From NCBI RefSeq assembly GCF_004210295.1, contig NZ_SDAK01000002.1, positions 1 to 64,000 on the forward strand: 64,000 nt of DNA, read 5' to 3'. The position numbers were made by a program, and so were the translations under genes. Below the pieces are notes generated by a model. The model was not told the origin of the DNA, made no database searches, and saw nothing but the letters and a program-made list of their open reading frames with translations. Each line of letters opens with the position of its first letter. Within the stretch, counting starts at the first letter, position 1. This DNA is from Lactococcus sp. S-13 (GTDB lineage Bacteria; Bacillota; Bacilli; Lactobacillales; Streptococcaceae). Positions 44,572-52,878 of the stretch are shown one piece after another.

Positions 44572-44598
44572 AAAGAGACTCTATAAGAATCTCTTTTT
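44572..44598. terminator. Terminator between the umuC promoter and the toxin gene
   Basis: AAAGAGA and TCTCTTT with A and T runs on both sides; it ends the minus-strand toxin-antitoxin unit. Confidence 0.75.
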
Positions 44599-44600
44599 TT

Positions 44601-44960
44601 TTAACCTGGTAGTATAAAGCTAACTGCATCTAATAATGGTTCTAAATCTTTCTCAGAAAATTCACCCCATTTATTTTTTGCTCGTTTTGACATATCTACT
44701 GTTCTCACCTGATTTGCAAGAAAAAAACCAGATGTCCCAAAACCATTCTTTGGAACATCTAGAACCCAAGGATACTCAATCCATTTTGGGTCAGTTCCAT
44801 ATTTTGGAGATGTTGAAATTGGAACAACAAGCCGCATACTACCCGTTCTATTAAATTCATCATTACTGATTATAATAACAGACCGCATTTCGCCTTGTTC
44901 ATGTCCTTTTGTTGGGTTTAAATCAATATACCAACATTCGCCAAAATTATAACTTTTCAT
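44601..44960 (-). CDS. MazF/PemK-like toxin (endoribonuclease)
   Basis: 119 residues. The opening FGECWYIDLNPTKGHEQGEM and RSVIIISNDEFN match the PemK/MazF fold, with VVPIST after it. In the family the product cleaves mRNA. It follows an AbrB-type antitoxin gene with a 17-base gap, the usual antitoxin-first order. The protein is a little longer than typical MazF, with an inserted loop (KYGTDPKWIEYPWVLDVP). Confidence 0.85.
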   Translation of the reverse strand: MKSYNFGECWYIDLNPTKGHEQGEMRSVIIISNDEFNRTGSMRLVVPISTSPKYGTDPKWIEYPWVLDVPKNGFGTSGFFLANQVRTVDMSKRAKNKWGEFSEKDLEPLLDAVSFILPG

Positions 44961-44977
44961 AAAACTTCACTTTCTAT

Positions 44978-45277
44978 TTAATCATATTCTTCTTCTCCCA
45001 TGTTAGTTATATCTCCAAAAAATTCAGTATCTTCAACTGTACCGTATTTTTGTTGGAAACTATTAACTTGACTTAAAAACTTTTCTTTTTTCGTCATCAA
45101 GTCGCTAGGTGTTAAAACTATTGTTCCATCCCTAAACACGGATTGTTCAAATTTCGCTGACTTAGAAAGCATTTTTCTAGCAGCTGCAGTAATTACAATT
45201 TGTCCTTTACTGGACAGTTTACTCTCCCCTCTATATCTGGGTTCTTCCAAAAATTTGATAGTTTTTGTGCCTCCCAT
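44978..45277 (-). CDS. AbrB-type antitoxin
   Basis: 99 residues. A swapped-hairpin AbrB domain is seen at residues 17-50 (GESKLSSKGQIVITAAARKM). The acidic C-terminus (KYGTVEDTEFFGDITNMGEE) is the likely toxin-binding part. AGGAGG precedes the ATG. It represses its own promoter by analogy with the family. Confidence 0.82.
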   Translation of the reverse strand: MGGTKTIKFLEEPRYRGESKLSSKGQIVITAAARKMLSKSAKFEQSVFRDGTIVLTPSDLMTKKEKFLSQVNSFQQKYGTVEDTEFFGDITNMGEEEYD

Positions 45278-45294
45278 ATGATAGCCTCCTCACT

Positions 45295-45340
45295 CTATTT
45301 CCTTATAGTACACTATTTCCTTATAGCCTACTTTAGATTA
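45295..45340 (-). promoter_or_regulatory. Promoter and direct repeats of the toxin-antitoxin operon
   Basis: CTATTTCCTTATAG occurs at 45295-45308 and 45313-45326, 18 bases apart, just downstream of a minus-strand TATAAT near 45335. It is a likely binding site for the antitoxin or complex. Confidence 0.65.
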
Positions 45341-45675
45341 TATCACGTTCTTTGGCGGCTTACAAGTAAGACGATTTTAATTAAATGTTTTATGTAATAA
45401 ACTAGAGGATGTTATTTAACAAATAATATTGGAAAATATAATGAAGTATCTGTGATTTTTGGTTATCAGGTACTATTTTTATATCTTGATTTAAGATTAG
45501 GACAACAGGGTATACTTAGTTGCTATTGCTGGGATTGGAGATTGCTTTCCCCAAAGATTTATAGAGGCAGCAAACATGGTTAATTCACATCTAAATTCAG
45601 GCAGAGTTTAGATGTATCTCGATCATTGTACATATGCTCATTTATAGTTGAGATATGATATAATTTAAAATAATT
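45341..45675. other. Gene-free stretch between antitoxin promoter and IS110 region
   Basis: I see no supported gene, repeat or RNA here. It may hold decayed insertion-sequence material. Confidence 0.4.
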
Positions 45676-45849
45676 ATGTATAATTTTTTAGTCTATGTTG
45701 TTTTAATAATATTATTTTTCCGTCTTAGGAGAGAATACAAGAACGGTAGTGAAAAAAAAGTAAAATTTTTTCACTACGTTATTTTGCCCTTGCTTTTCAT
45801 TTTGGCAATATTGCCCATAATAATTTCGATATTCGTTATCAATAGTTGA
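45676..45849 (+). CDS. Possible small two-helix membrane protein
   Basis: 57 residues with two hydrophobic helices (FLVYVVLIILFFRLRRE and VILPLLFILAILPIIISIFV). A TATAAT lies close upstream, but no ribosome site is visible. The middle holds an inverted repeat GTAGTGAAAAAA...TTTTTTCACTAC. It may be a remnant. Confidence 0.3.
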   Translation: MYNFLVYVVLIILFFRLRREYKNGSEKKVKFFHYVILPLLFILAILPIIISIFVINS

Positions 45850-45875
45850 ATTTATAACAAAACATACTAAGATTA

Positions 45876-45917
45876 GTAGTGAAGAATCTCCGACGGGAGA
45901 TTCTTCACTACTTTTTC
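45876..45917. terminator. 16-bp perfect hairpin before the IS110-family element
   Basis: GTAGTGAAGAATCTCC(gacg)GGAGATTCTTCACTAC followed by TTTTTC. The outer GTAGTGAA/TTCACTAC arms also occur in a second inverted repeat at about 45752-45784. It may terminate the upstream unit or mark the element's edge. Confidence 0.6.
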
Positions 45918-45935
45918 TTTTATGTTAAAGTAGAG

Positions 45936-46065
45936 GTGTCTTGTTATGTCGTGGGGCTTTTAGACGCTAGACGTCGATAACAAAACGGACAAGACACTTT
46001 TTTAGTTAAGTTTGTTCAAAGTATGTAGGACGCCTGACGTCGAGTATTGAAAATGAAACTTTCTA
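45936..46065 (+). ncRNA. Candidate bridge RNA of the IS110-family element
   Basis: The non-coding leader before the recombinase has two stem-loop domains. The first is closed by GTGTCTTGT/ACAAGACAC (45936-45997), the second by AAAGT/ACTTT (46018-46062). Each holds an inner hairpin of the same kind, GACG(ctaga)CGTC and GACG(cctga)CGTC. IS110-group elements carry a two-loop bridge RNA in exactly this place; one loop would pair with target and one with donor. The exact ends are not determined. Confidence 0.5.
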
Positions 46066-46102
46066 AAAAATACGTGTTATCAAGATAAAACGAGGTGAAA
46101 TT

Positions 46103-47305
46103 ATGCGTACTGTATTTGGAATTGATGTGAGTAAAGCAACTTCTGAAGTAGCTATTTTAGTCAATGGAGAAAGAGTGCATGGCTACTCTATCCCTAATGA
46201 TGTCATTGGTTTTTCTAGACTCTACCAGGATTTAACCCAAGTGGTTAATCCAGAAATCATTTTTGAGGCAACGGGAGTTTATTCCCGTCGTTTAGAAGCC
46301 TTTCTTAAAAATAATAATTATACTTACACAAGACTCAATCCCCTTGAGGCAAAAAAACAGCTAGATGGTTTGAGACACAGAAAAACAGATAAAATCGACG
46401 CTGAAACTCTAGCACAAACACAATTTGTTCTCGATCGTAAACCAAGTTATGTCCAAGAAGAAATTTTTGAACATCTTCGTGATCTAAGTCGGTTCTATCA
46501 GAATCTGACAGAAGATATTGTTAGGTCTAAAAATCGTCTTCATAAAGGCCTTCAAGCAACTTTTCCAGAGATAGAAAAACTATTATCTATACCAAGTGGG
46601 GCACAGTATTGCAATCTAGTTATAACTTTTCCGAGTGCCTCTCTTGTTCTTGAAAAATCTAGGATCGAGTTACAAGATATCGTACGTCAATCCACTGCTA
46701 AACAGATTTCAGAAAAACGTGTCATCGATTTGACGGATAAACTTATAGAGAGCGCTGAACAATCCTATCCTGCTGTAGCTATGGACTCTCCCATGTTAGA
46801 AACTGTACGTTACTTTGCTAAAGAACTTTTACGGTTAAATGCACAAAGAAAATCTGTTTTAGATCATATGGTGGAACAAGCTCAAACTTTGCCAGAGTAT
46901 GATGTACTTTTATCTATTCCAGGAATAGCAGAAACGACAGCTGTTTCTATTATTGGGGAGCTAGGTGATATTCGTCGCTTTCGTTCAAGCAATCAGATTA
47001 ATGCTTTTATCGGAATTGACCTCAGACATTATCAATCAGGAGATTATTTAGCCCAAGAACATATTACAAAGCGTGGGAATCCTTATGCAAGGAAAATCCT
47101 TTTCAAAGCCATTCACAATATAGTCTCTGCTAGTAGAACCAAACCCAGCCATATTGCAGATTTTTACTCGAAAAGAAAGAGGCAAACACCTAATGCTCCA
47201 ACAAAGCCTTATACGATTGCCTCTATGCACAGACTCATTCGCTGTCTATATTACCTTATTATACACAATAAAACCTATGATTACGCATTAACCCAAAATC
47301 AATAG
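46103..47305 (+). CDS. IS110-family transposase (DEDD recombinase)
   Basis: 400 residues. The N-terminal RuvC-like DEDD domain has FGIDVSKATSEVAI, IIFEATGVYSRRLEAFL and RRKTDKIDAETLA-type motifs (HRKTDKIDAETLAQTQF). The C-terminal Transposase_20 part has LLSIPGIAETTAVSIIGELG and the serine-containing region near IDLRHYQSGDY. A GAGGTGAAATT ribosome site precedes the ATG. It is intact and works with the upstream RNA in current models of this family. Confidence 0.92.
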   Translation: MRTVFGIDVSKATSEVAILVNGERVHGYSIPNDVIGFSRLYQDLTQVVNPEIIFEATGVYSRRLEAFLKNNNYTYTRLNPLEAKKQLDGLRHRKTDKIDAETLAQTQFVLDRKPSYVQEEIFEHLRDLSRFYQNLTEDIVRSKNRLHKGLQATFPEIEKLLSIPSGAQYCNLVITFPSASLVLEKSRIELQDIVRQSTAKQISEKRVIDLTDKLIESAEQSYPAVAMDSPMLETVRYFAKELLRLNAQRKSVLDHMVEQAQTLPEYDVLLSIPGIAETTAVSIIGELGDIRRFRSSNQINAFIGIDLRHYQSGDYLAQEHITKRGNPYARKILFKAIHNIVSASRTKPSHIADFYSKRKRQTPNAPTKPYTIASMHRLIRCLYYLIIHNKTYDYALTQNQ

Positions 47306-47447
47306 GAAATCTTGTGTAAGATTATTTTAGCACCTTATTATAAAATTATATAGATAAGGTTTTTTGACATCTTCTTTTTTAAAATAAAGTTAGAAATTTC
47401 CTCACCATTAACCAACAATTTACAGATTAAAGAGTTATGGGAACGGC

Positions 47448-47735
47448 TTAATACTTGACAAATGGTAGATTATCATCTTGGATGTTCATTGGTTCTGAGT
47501 TCGCAAATGGATCATGGCTATCTGCAGGGGAACTTTGTTTTTGATTATTTTGAGTTGCTGAAGGTGGTGGAGTGGGTACATTTCCTATTTTCTGACAACT
47601 TTCGAGTAGTTGGAAACTGTCAGCCACAACTTCAGTTACATTAACATAAACATGTTGGACTTGTTGTTTTTCATAGTTACGTGTTTGAATACATCCAGTA
47701 ATTCCAATTAGAGCTTCCAATTCGATTAAATTCAA
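47448..47735 (-). pseudogene. ssb remnant (C-terminal two thirds)
   Basis: The frame reads [20 protein letters not shown] then [14 protein letters not shown] and ends in [14 protein letters not shown], the tail of a bacterial SSB. The first half of the OB fold is absent, and the first residues (MNLIELE) are not SSB-like. An odd VN insertion precedes VTEVVAD. The 5' part was lost on the side of the Crp-like gene. Confidence 0.8.
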
Positions 47736-47853
47736 ACCTTGAAAGACTCATATTTTTTTGCGGATTTACTTATCTTGTGCTTGCGTTTGATTTATATACC
47801 TAAAGTTTTTTATTATATAATAGGCAGTATGATAAAAATAAATGGAGGATATT

Positions 47854-48393
47854 ATGCTAAATTCAATCGATTTTTTTCAATATATTAGTGATAAAATATC
47901 ATGGTCAAAAAAAGTGGTCCCTTCAAAGACAACATTACTTTATGAGGGTGACTTATCTAATAAAGTATATTATATTAAAAAAGGTGCATTAAGAATGTGG
48001 AATAATGATGATGGAAAGGATATTACGTTTCAGTTTTTCTTTGAAAGCCAAATCGTATCATCTTATGAGAGCTTTTATTTGAATATTCCCAGTAAATTTT
48101 CTATCGAATCAATTGAACCCACAGAATTATTAATCATTGATAAACAGCAGGTATATCAACTTTTAAATGACTACCCTGAAATGAACAACTATTTCATTGA
48201 ACAACTGTCTATGAGGTTGATTACTTATACAGATTACTTTTTATCTAGAATTAAGGAGTCTCCTGAAAAAAGATATCTTTCACTTCTTACTCAAAATAGT
48301 GACTTAATAAATCGCGTACCTGATTATTATATTGCTTCATTTTTGGGTATTACTCCAGTATCTCTCAGTAGAATAAAAAAAAGAATAGAATAA
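47854..48393 (+). CDS. Crp/Fnr-family regulator
   Basis: 179 residues from the ATG at 47854, which is seven bases after GGAGG; an ATG four codons upstream overlaps the ribosome site. A cyclic-nucleotide-binding fold (TTLLYEGDLSNKVYYIKKGA then LRMWNNDDGK) is followed by a C-terminal helix-turn-helix (YYIASFLGITPVSLSRIKK). No Fnr cysteines are visible. It lies 72 bases before an oxidoreductase gene that it may control. Confidence 0.82.
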   Translation: MLNSIDFFQYISDKISWSKKVVPSKTTLLYEGDLSNKVYYIKKGALRMWNNDDGKDITFQFFFESQIVSSYESFYLNIPSKFSIESIEPTELLIIDKQQVYQLLNDYPEMNNYFIEQLSMRLITYTDYFLSRIKESPEKRYLSLLTQNSDLINRVPDYYIASFLGITPVSLSRIKKRIE

Positions 48394-48465
48394 TTATCTT
48401 TTGTTAATGACAATGGTATTCTTTTCTTTTATTATAATCATATAAAAGAAAAGAGGAATCCAAAA

Positions 48466-49062
48466 ATGAAAACATTAATTATATATAATCATCCCTATGA
48501 AGGAAGCTATAACCATGCCATTCTTGAATCTGTTATTTCAGGAATCCAAAAATCCAATGGTGAGTATGAAGTTATAGACCTAGATAAAGATAACTTCAAC
48601 CCAGTCATGACCTCAGAAGATTTATTAGGATTTGTAAAACACAAAGCAGTAGATCCAGCAGCCATCGCCTATGCAGAGAGAATGCGAGAAGCTGACCACT
48701 TAGTATTTATTTTTCCTATTTGGTGGGAATTGATGCCTGCCCTAACAAAAGGATTTATTGACAAAGTGATCTTCCCGGGATTAACTTATTCTTATAAAAA
48801 GAATGGGCTTAGTATGGAAAGTCTACTACCTAAGTTAAAATCCACAACAGTCATTTCAACTATGAATACGCCAAAAATAATGTATAAACTAACCTACGGA
48901 AACGCTATAAAGAAAGCTTTAATAAAAGGAACATTTAAAAAATCTGGAATGAAAAATGTAAAATGGCTTAGTTTAAATATGGTCAAAATGAGTAAGACAG
49001 AAAAAAGAAAAAAATGGCTCCAAAAAATCGAAGAAAAATTTTCTAAAAAAGACAAGGCATAA
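48466..49062 (+). CDS. NAD(P)H-dependent flavodoxin-fold oxidoreductase
   Basis: 198 residues. The start KTLIIYNHPYEGSYNHAILE is a flavodoxin-fold FMN site, and HLVFIFPIWWELMPALTKGF is the signature of the NQO1/MdaB-type family. It probably reduces quinones or similar electrophiles. The AAGAGGAATCC region precedes the ATG. Together with the Crp-like gene it looks like a stress-response cassette inserted between two copies of an ssb tail. Confidence 0.85.
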   Translation: MKTLIIYNHPYEGSYNHAILESVISGIQKSNGEYEVIDLDKDNFNPVMTSEDLLGFVKHKAVDPAAIAYAERMREADHLVFIFPIWWELMPALTKGFIDKVIFPGLTYSYKKNGLSMESLLPKLKSTTVISTMNTPKIMYKLTYGNAIKKALIKGTFKKSGMKNVKWLSLNMVKMSKTEKRKKWLQKIEEKFSKKDKA

Positions 49063-49272
49063 TATGTAGGTAATAGATGACATTGCTCCCAATTTATGCT
49101 TGAAATCATATTTATCACTTTACAAAGATTTAAAAATTAGAAAGTTAGGATTAAATATAGGTAAGGTATTGAATTATCAAGCGTGTCAAAGGAGACAATC
49201 ATGCAAAGGCAAACAGAATTTTTTAAGGTAAAATCTGAAATAGCACCTATCTCAGTAAAAGAAAGTTTGAAA

Positions 49273-49324
49273 GGCTAAATACTTGACAAATGGTAGAAAA
49301 AATCCTCTCGTAGAGGGTTTTTTT
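49273..49324. repeat. Second copy of the ssb 3' tail, plus terminator
   Basis: 25 bases at 49273-49297 repeat 47445-47469 (end of the ssb remnant) with one mismatch. Directly after it, AAAAAATCCTCT...AGAGGGTTTTTT is a terminator. A 25-codon open frame at 49201-49278 (MQRQTEFFKVKSEIAP) ends in this repeat and is probably a fragment. Confidence 0.7.
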
Positions 49325-49432
49325 CTAGAATTTTCAAGTACTTGAGAGATAAGATAGATGATTGATTTTATGCTATAATAATCAGTGGCGCACCTTACCA
49401 ATGCAGAAATGCCTTAGGGAGGGGGTGAGATA

Positions 49433-49534
49433 ATGCTTCTGCAACTGTTCGTATCAGTAGTCGCTCCTATTGTGGTTGGAGTAATCCTTGAGCTGGTCAA
49501 GGATTGGTTAAAAAACCGACATAAGCGCCATTAG
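49433..49534 (+). CDS. fst: Fst-type type I toxin, locus B
   Basis: 33 residues, starting MLLQLFVSVVAPIVVGVILE, with a basic tail. The pattern (VxPIxVGxxLE) closely follows Fst of pAD1. TATAAT (49374-49379) starts a message with GTGGCGCACC and a GGAGGGGGTGAG site. The pairing repeats are CAACTGTTCGT at the toxin start and CAACTATTCGT in the antisense RNA. Confidence 0.9.
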   Translation: MLLQLFVSVVAPIVVGVILELVKDWLKNRHKRH

Positions 49535-49575
49535 TCCACATTTGCTCAGTTTCGCAGAACTGGGCATTTTTTGTA

Positions 49576-49643
49576 TAAAAAAACCGAGAAATTCGCAGTT
49601 TCTCGGCTTATTTTGTGAGATACCACTCCCACAACTATTCGTT
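49576..49643 (-). ncRNA. RNAII-like antitoxin RNA, locus B
   Basis: The minus-strand TATAAT (49650-49655, with TG before it) drives about 67 nt beginning near ACGAATAGTTGTGG and ending in CCGAGAAACTGCGAATTTCTCGG-type terminator with T run. The size is that of pAD1 RNAII. Confidence 0.8.
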
Positions 49644-49798
49644 ATAATAATTATAACATTTCACTATTTTTTGTCAAGGCTTCTATTTTTTGATACTGAC
49701 AACTTTATAAATCTTCTCTTTTGAATGGCAATCTCCCGAAAATTTCAACAACAAATATTGATTATCCGCTCCGTTTAAGTTATGATTAAGGAGGAGAA

Positions 49799-50950
49799 AT
49801 GATGAAAAAAATAATTAAATTCAGTATTTTATTTTTGGTGGTCTCTGTAATGCTTCCTTTATCTGCATGTAGTGGCAATAAAGTTGAACAAGGTACAGAT
49901 TTCAACAAAAATAGTAGACAAGTAAGCACGCAAAAAACTCAAAAAAATATAGATGAACTTCCAGTAAGAAACTGGGTTGGAAATTATCGGCTATATAATG
50001 TGCCTTCCTCAACTTCTTCATTGATGTTCAGTGGACTTTCAATACAAAAAGAAGGTAAAGCAGCAGTATATTTGAACGGTGCTGAAATTATGGCAAATGG
50101 ACAAGGTGATGCATTAATTGGGAAAATAAAAATCACAAGAAATAAGCCAAATACTTTTTCGGATAAAAAGATTTGGGGATATCAAACTATAAAAAATACC
50201 CCGATAGTAGGAGAAGATACTCCATCCCCTATTGAAGTGACACCAAATGCCTATATTACAATTACATTTACGCAGGAAGCATTAGACGAGATTAATCATA
50301 AATATGGAGATAATCTAACTGAACTAAGTCAAACTTGGATTAGTTACGAATCAAATAATGGTGAAAATATCTTGACCAGCGGTAGTGAGATTCCAACCGT
50401 GTTGATTCCTAAAACTACGGATAATACGTATTCGAGTTCAGTTGCTACAGAAGTAAGTGAAAAAATGAATTTTGATGAAATATCAAGTGGAAATTATTCA
50501 AGCATTGAAGGAACTTGGGAAAATTCACAGGGAGAAACAATAACAATATCTGAAAATACAATTGAAGCAAGTGCTTTTAAAACCTTAAATGGAGATGCAC
50601 AAGCAACAATTAACGGACTGTCCATTAATATTCCAAGTCAGAATGATGCACAAGGAAATCCGAAAGTTGTAGAAGAAGATAATATCTATAAAGGAGAGCC
50701 TGTTTACTCTAAAACCTTAGAAGTGGCTGTCGATACAGGGGCTAATCCTAATGCAAGTTTCAATTTTTTATCTTTGGGAACGAGTTCCGTAAACGGGATT
50801 TCACAGATTGCTTTTTTACCCGCTAATAAGACGCCTTATAATATGCAAGTTGAAATCGGAAATGATGCCTCAACAGAGGATAGAATATTTCTAAATATGG
50901 CACAGCAACCTGTTGTTGACGTAAACAACACCTACTTAAAAGTTAATTAG
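49799..50950 (+). CDS. Lipoprotein of unknown function
   Basis: 383 residues. The signal peptide ends in a lipobox (LPLSAC, cysteine about residue 24). The mature part is beta-rich with Thr/Asn/Ser and repeats the theme of small adhesion or binding proteins, but no domain is recognised. AAGGAGGAGAA precedes the tandem ATG ATG. It is followed by a terminator (51005-51040), so it is a single-gene unit. Confidence 0.65.
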   Translation: MMKKIIKFSILFLVVSVMLPLSACSGNKVEQGTDFNKNSRQVSTQKTQKNIDELPVRNWVGNYRLYNVPSSTSSLMFSGLSIQKEGKAAVYLNGAEIMANGQGDALIGKIKITRNKPNTFSDKKIWGYQTIKNTPIVGEDTPSPIEVTPNAYITITFTQEALDEINHKYGDNLTELSQTWISYESNNGENILTSGSEIPTVLIPKTTDNTYSSSVATEVSEKMNFDEISSGNYSSIEGTWENSQGETITISENTIEASAFKTLNGDAQATINGLSINIPSQNDAQGNPKVVEEDNIYKGEPVYSKTLEVAVDTGANPNASFNFLSLGTSSVNGISQIAFLPANKTPYNMQVEIGNDASTEDRIFLNMAQQPVVDVNNTYLKVN

Positions 50951-51004
50951 AACGCAAGCGTAGTTCATATGGAATGTTTCTAAACATGAATAAGGCTATC
51001 CAAT

Positions 51005-51040
51005 AAAAAACTCATCACTTAATAGTTTTGAGTTTTTTTT
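51005..51040 (+). terminator. Terminator after the lipoprotein gene
   Basis: AAAAACTCA(tcacttaatagttt)TGAGTTTTTTTT. Confidence 0.8.
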
Positions 51041-51231
51041 ACATCTCAAGCAACATGAAATAAATTTCCCTTTTTGTTATTATTTGAGGTCGTCCGTTAC
51101 TTGAAAAGAGCATTGCAGCTGATCTCAAGAGTGTATTAGCATTTATGTTATACTTATAGTCCGATTTCTGGAACTCAATATTTTGTTGCTGGTACGAACT
51201 AATTTTGAGTATTGTATGGTATAATTTTTGT

Positions 51232-51636
51232 ATGAAAAAGAATATTATACTAATAGTGACTATGCTTGTTATTCTCCTTGTAGGGGGAAGTGCTTTTAAA
51301 CTGCTTCAGAGTACAAATGACAAAAATACTAAAGAAATCGTTCTAAAAAAAGAAAAATCTCAAAATTATACAATTAGTTATGCTTTGCATCATTATAAAA
51401 GTTATGATGAATTGTTAAAAGATAATAAACCGATTCAGGGGAAGTTATCTGATAAAACTTATGTCATAAAAGGGGATGGAACTCCCAAACATTCTGGAGG
51501 ATGGACCTTCAAAGAAGGAAAAGGGACGATGTTTGAGATCAGTCATAAAAAAGTGCAAGTAGATTATAAATTGACTACTGATAATAAAGATGTGACAACT
51601 CTTGGAGCTATAAAAAAAGCTTTTCTGGAAAAATAA
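51232..51636 (+). CDS. Small secreted or membrane-anchored protein
   Basis: 134 residues from the ATG at 51232; the upstream in-frame start falls within the promoter-like TATAAT. One N-terminal membrane segment (IILIVTMLVILLVGGSAFKL) and an outer domain of about 100 residues rich in Lys. Function unknown. No clear ribosome site is seen, so translation may be weak or leaderless. Confidence 0.5.
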   Translation: MKKNIILIVTMLVILLVGGSAFKLLQSTNDKNTKEIVLKKEKSQNYTISYALHHYKSYDELLKDNKPIQGKLSDKTYVIKGDGTPKHSGGWTFKEGKGTMFEISHKKVQVDYKLTTDNKDVTTLGAIKKAFLEK

Positions 51637-51675
51637 AAAGCATTAATCCTGAACTTCCTATTTTTTAATCAGTAA

Positions 51676-51897
51676 GTCCCCAGACTACTCTTAGAAACAA
51701 AAGGGTCACTTTTGTGGAAAGCAATCCACGATAGCATGTATCTTGGAGGCTCTGAACGTTGGAATGATCCTTATAATGGTTGGATACTTGGTGCTGGAGC
51801 GTCTTATTACGTTGATTTTGCAGAAGGAAACATTAGTGCTGGTTGGACACAAGCTCCTTTAGCATCTGGTGCTGCATATTACGTAGGAAATGTCTAA
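51676..51897 (+). pseudogene. C-terminal fragment of an unrecognised protein
   Basis: The frame is open from 51676 but has no ribosome site or ATG. It reads LGGSERWNDPYNGWILGAGA then SYYVDFAEGNISAGWTQAPL and stops at 51897. The Gly/Trp/Tyr-rich text suggests a secreted repeat or bacteriocin-like end. The 5' part is missing. Confidence 0.4.
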
Positions 51898-51900
51898 TTA

Positions 51901-51938
51901 AAAAAATACTTTCGGGTACATTACACGAAAGTATTTTT
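51901..51938. terminator. Bidirectional terminator
   Basis: AAATACTTTCG and CGAAAGTATTT pair, between convergent genes. Confidence 0.85.
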
Positions 51939-51941
51939 CTA

Positions 51942-52334
51942 TTATTTTGAAGGCTCAATATTTACATCTTTTGTTATTTTTTTTGTAATTTCTTTTCCGT
52001 CTGTTCCGGCTATCCCTGCAGTAACTTTGACCGTTGATTTTTTATGTGGATCGCTAGCTAGTTTTAACGTAAAATTTCCGTCAGAATCAGCACTTTGGGA
52101 ATCAACTGTAAGACCCTCTCCAATTCTAACTTTTCCGTTTGGAATCGTTTTAACTCTTATTAAAGCTACTCCTCTGCTGTCCATGGAAGCGCTAGAAGGA
52201 ACTTTTAAGAATAGAGTTTGCTTTGTTTTATCAGATTCTTTTGAAGAAGAAGTTGACTTTGTGTTATTACTTGAACACGCTGAGAGTGAAACCGCTACAA
52301 GTAAGGTAAGGCTACCGATAATAATTTTTTTCAT
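51942..52334 (-). CDS. Small lipoprotein
   Basis: 130 residues. The signal ends with a lipobox (VSLSAC, cysteine about 20), then a Ser/Lys linker and a beta-sandwich-like domain (LFLKVPSSASMDSRGVALIR). It may be a surface-exposed Ig-like module. No family assigned. AGGAGAAAAGTT precedes the ATG. Confidence 0.6.
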   Translation of the reverse strand: MKKIIIGSLTLLVAVSLSACSSNNTKSTSSSKESDKTKQTLFLKVPSSASMDSRGVALIRVKTIPNGKVRIGEGLTVDSQSADSDGNFTLKLASDPHKKSTVKVTAGIAGTDGKEITKKITKDVNIEPSK

Positions 52335-52648
52335 AACTTTTCTCCTATCAGTTCTGATGACTGAGAATATTGTTTACAACTAGATAGTTTATTATATCAA
52401 AAAAGGGTGAAGTATCTAACAAAAATAGGGATAATATATATTAACTTTTTATTATAAAATAATTATAAATAATTCTGAAAATGTCATTTAAAATAAATAT
52501 ATAAACCCGCTCATAGATTAACCATTATGAGTCATTTTTTCGTTAATTTTTCAGTATTTGAGAGATAGGATAGATGATTGTTTTTATGCTATAATAATCA
52601 GTGGCGCACCTTACCAATGCAGAAATGCCTTAGGAAGGGGGTGAGATA

Positions 52649-52750
52649 ATGCTTCTGCAAATCTTCGTATCAGTAGTCGCTCCTATTGTGGTTGGAGTAA
52701 TCCTTGAGCTGGTCAAGGATTGGTTGAAAGACCGACATAAGCGCCATTAG
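52649..52750 (+). CDS. fst: Fst-type type I toxin, locus C
   Basis: 33 residues, differing from locus B only by Leu to Ile at residue 5 and Asn to Asp near the end. Promoter TATAAT (52589-52594), leader and ribosome site are nearly the same as in B. The pairing repeat is CAAATCTTCGT, identical at the toxin start and in the antisense RNA, and different from that of B. Confidence 0.9.
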   Translation: MLLQIFVSVVAPIVVGVILELVKDWLKDRHKRH

Positions 52751-52794
52751 TCCACATTCGCTCAGTTTCGCAGAACTGGGCGTTTTTTTTGCAT

Positions 52795-52861
52795 AAAAAA
52801 ACCGAGAAATTCGCAGTTCCTCGGCTTGTCTTGTGAGATACCACTCCCACAAATCTTCGTT
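52795..52861 (-). ncRNA. RNAII-like antitoxin RNA, locus C
   Basis: The minus-strand TATAAT (52868-52873) drives about 66 nt that begin ACGAAGATTTGTGG and end in a CCGAG...CTCGG terminator. It is homologous to the locus B RNA apart from the pairing repeat. Confidence 0.8.
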
Positions 52862-52878
52862 ACTTTTATTATAACATT

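Noticed and set aside
45341..45675. Possible gene remnant or insertion-sequence fragment
   Set aside because: No frame with a recognisable motif, ribosome site or matching terminal repeats could be found.
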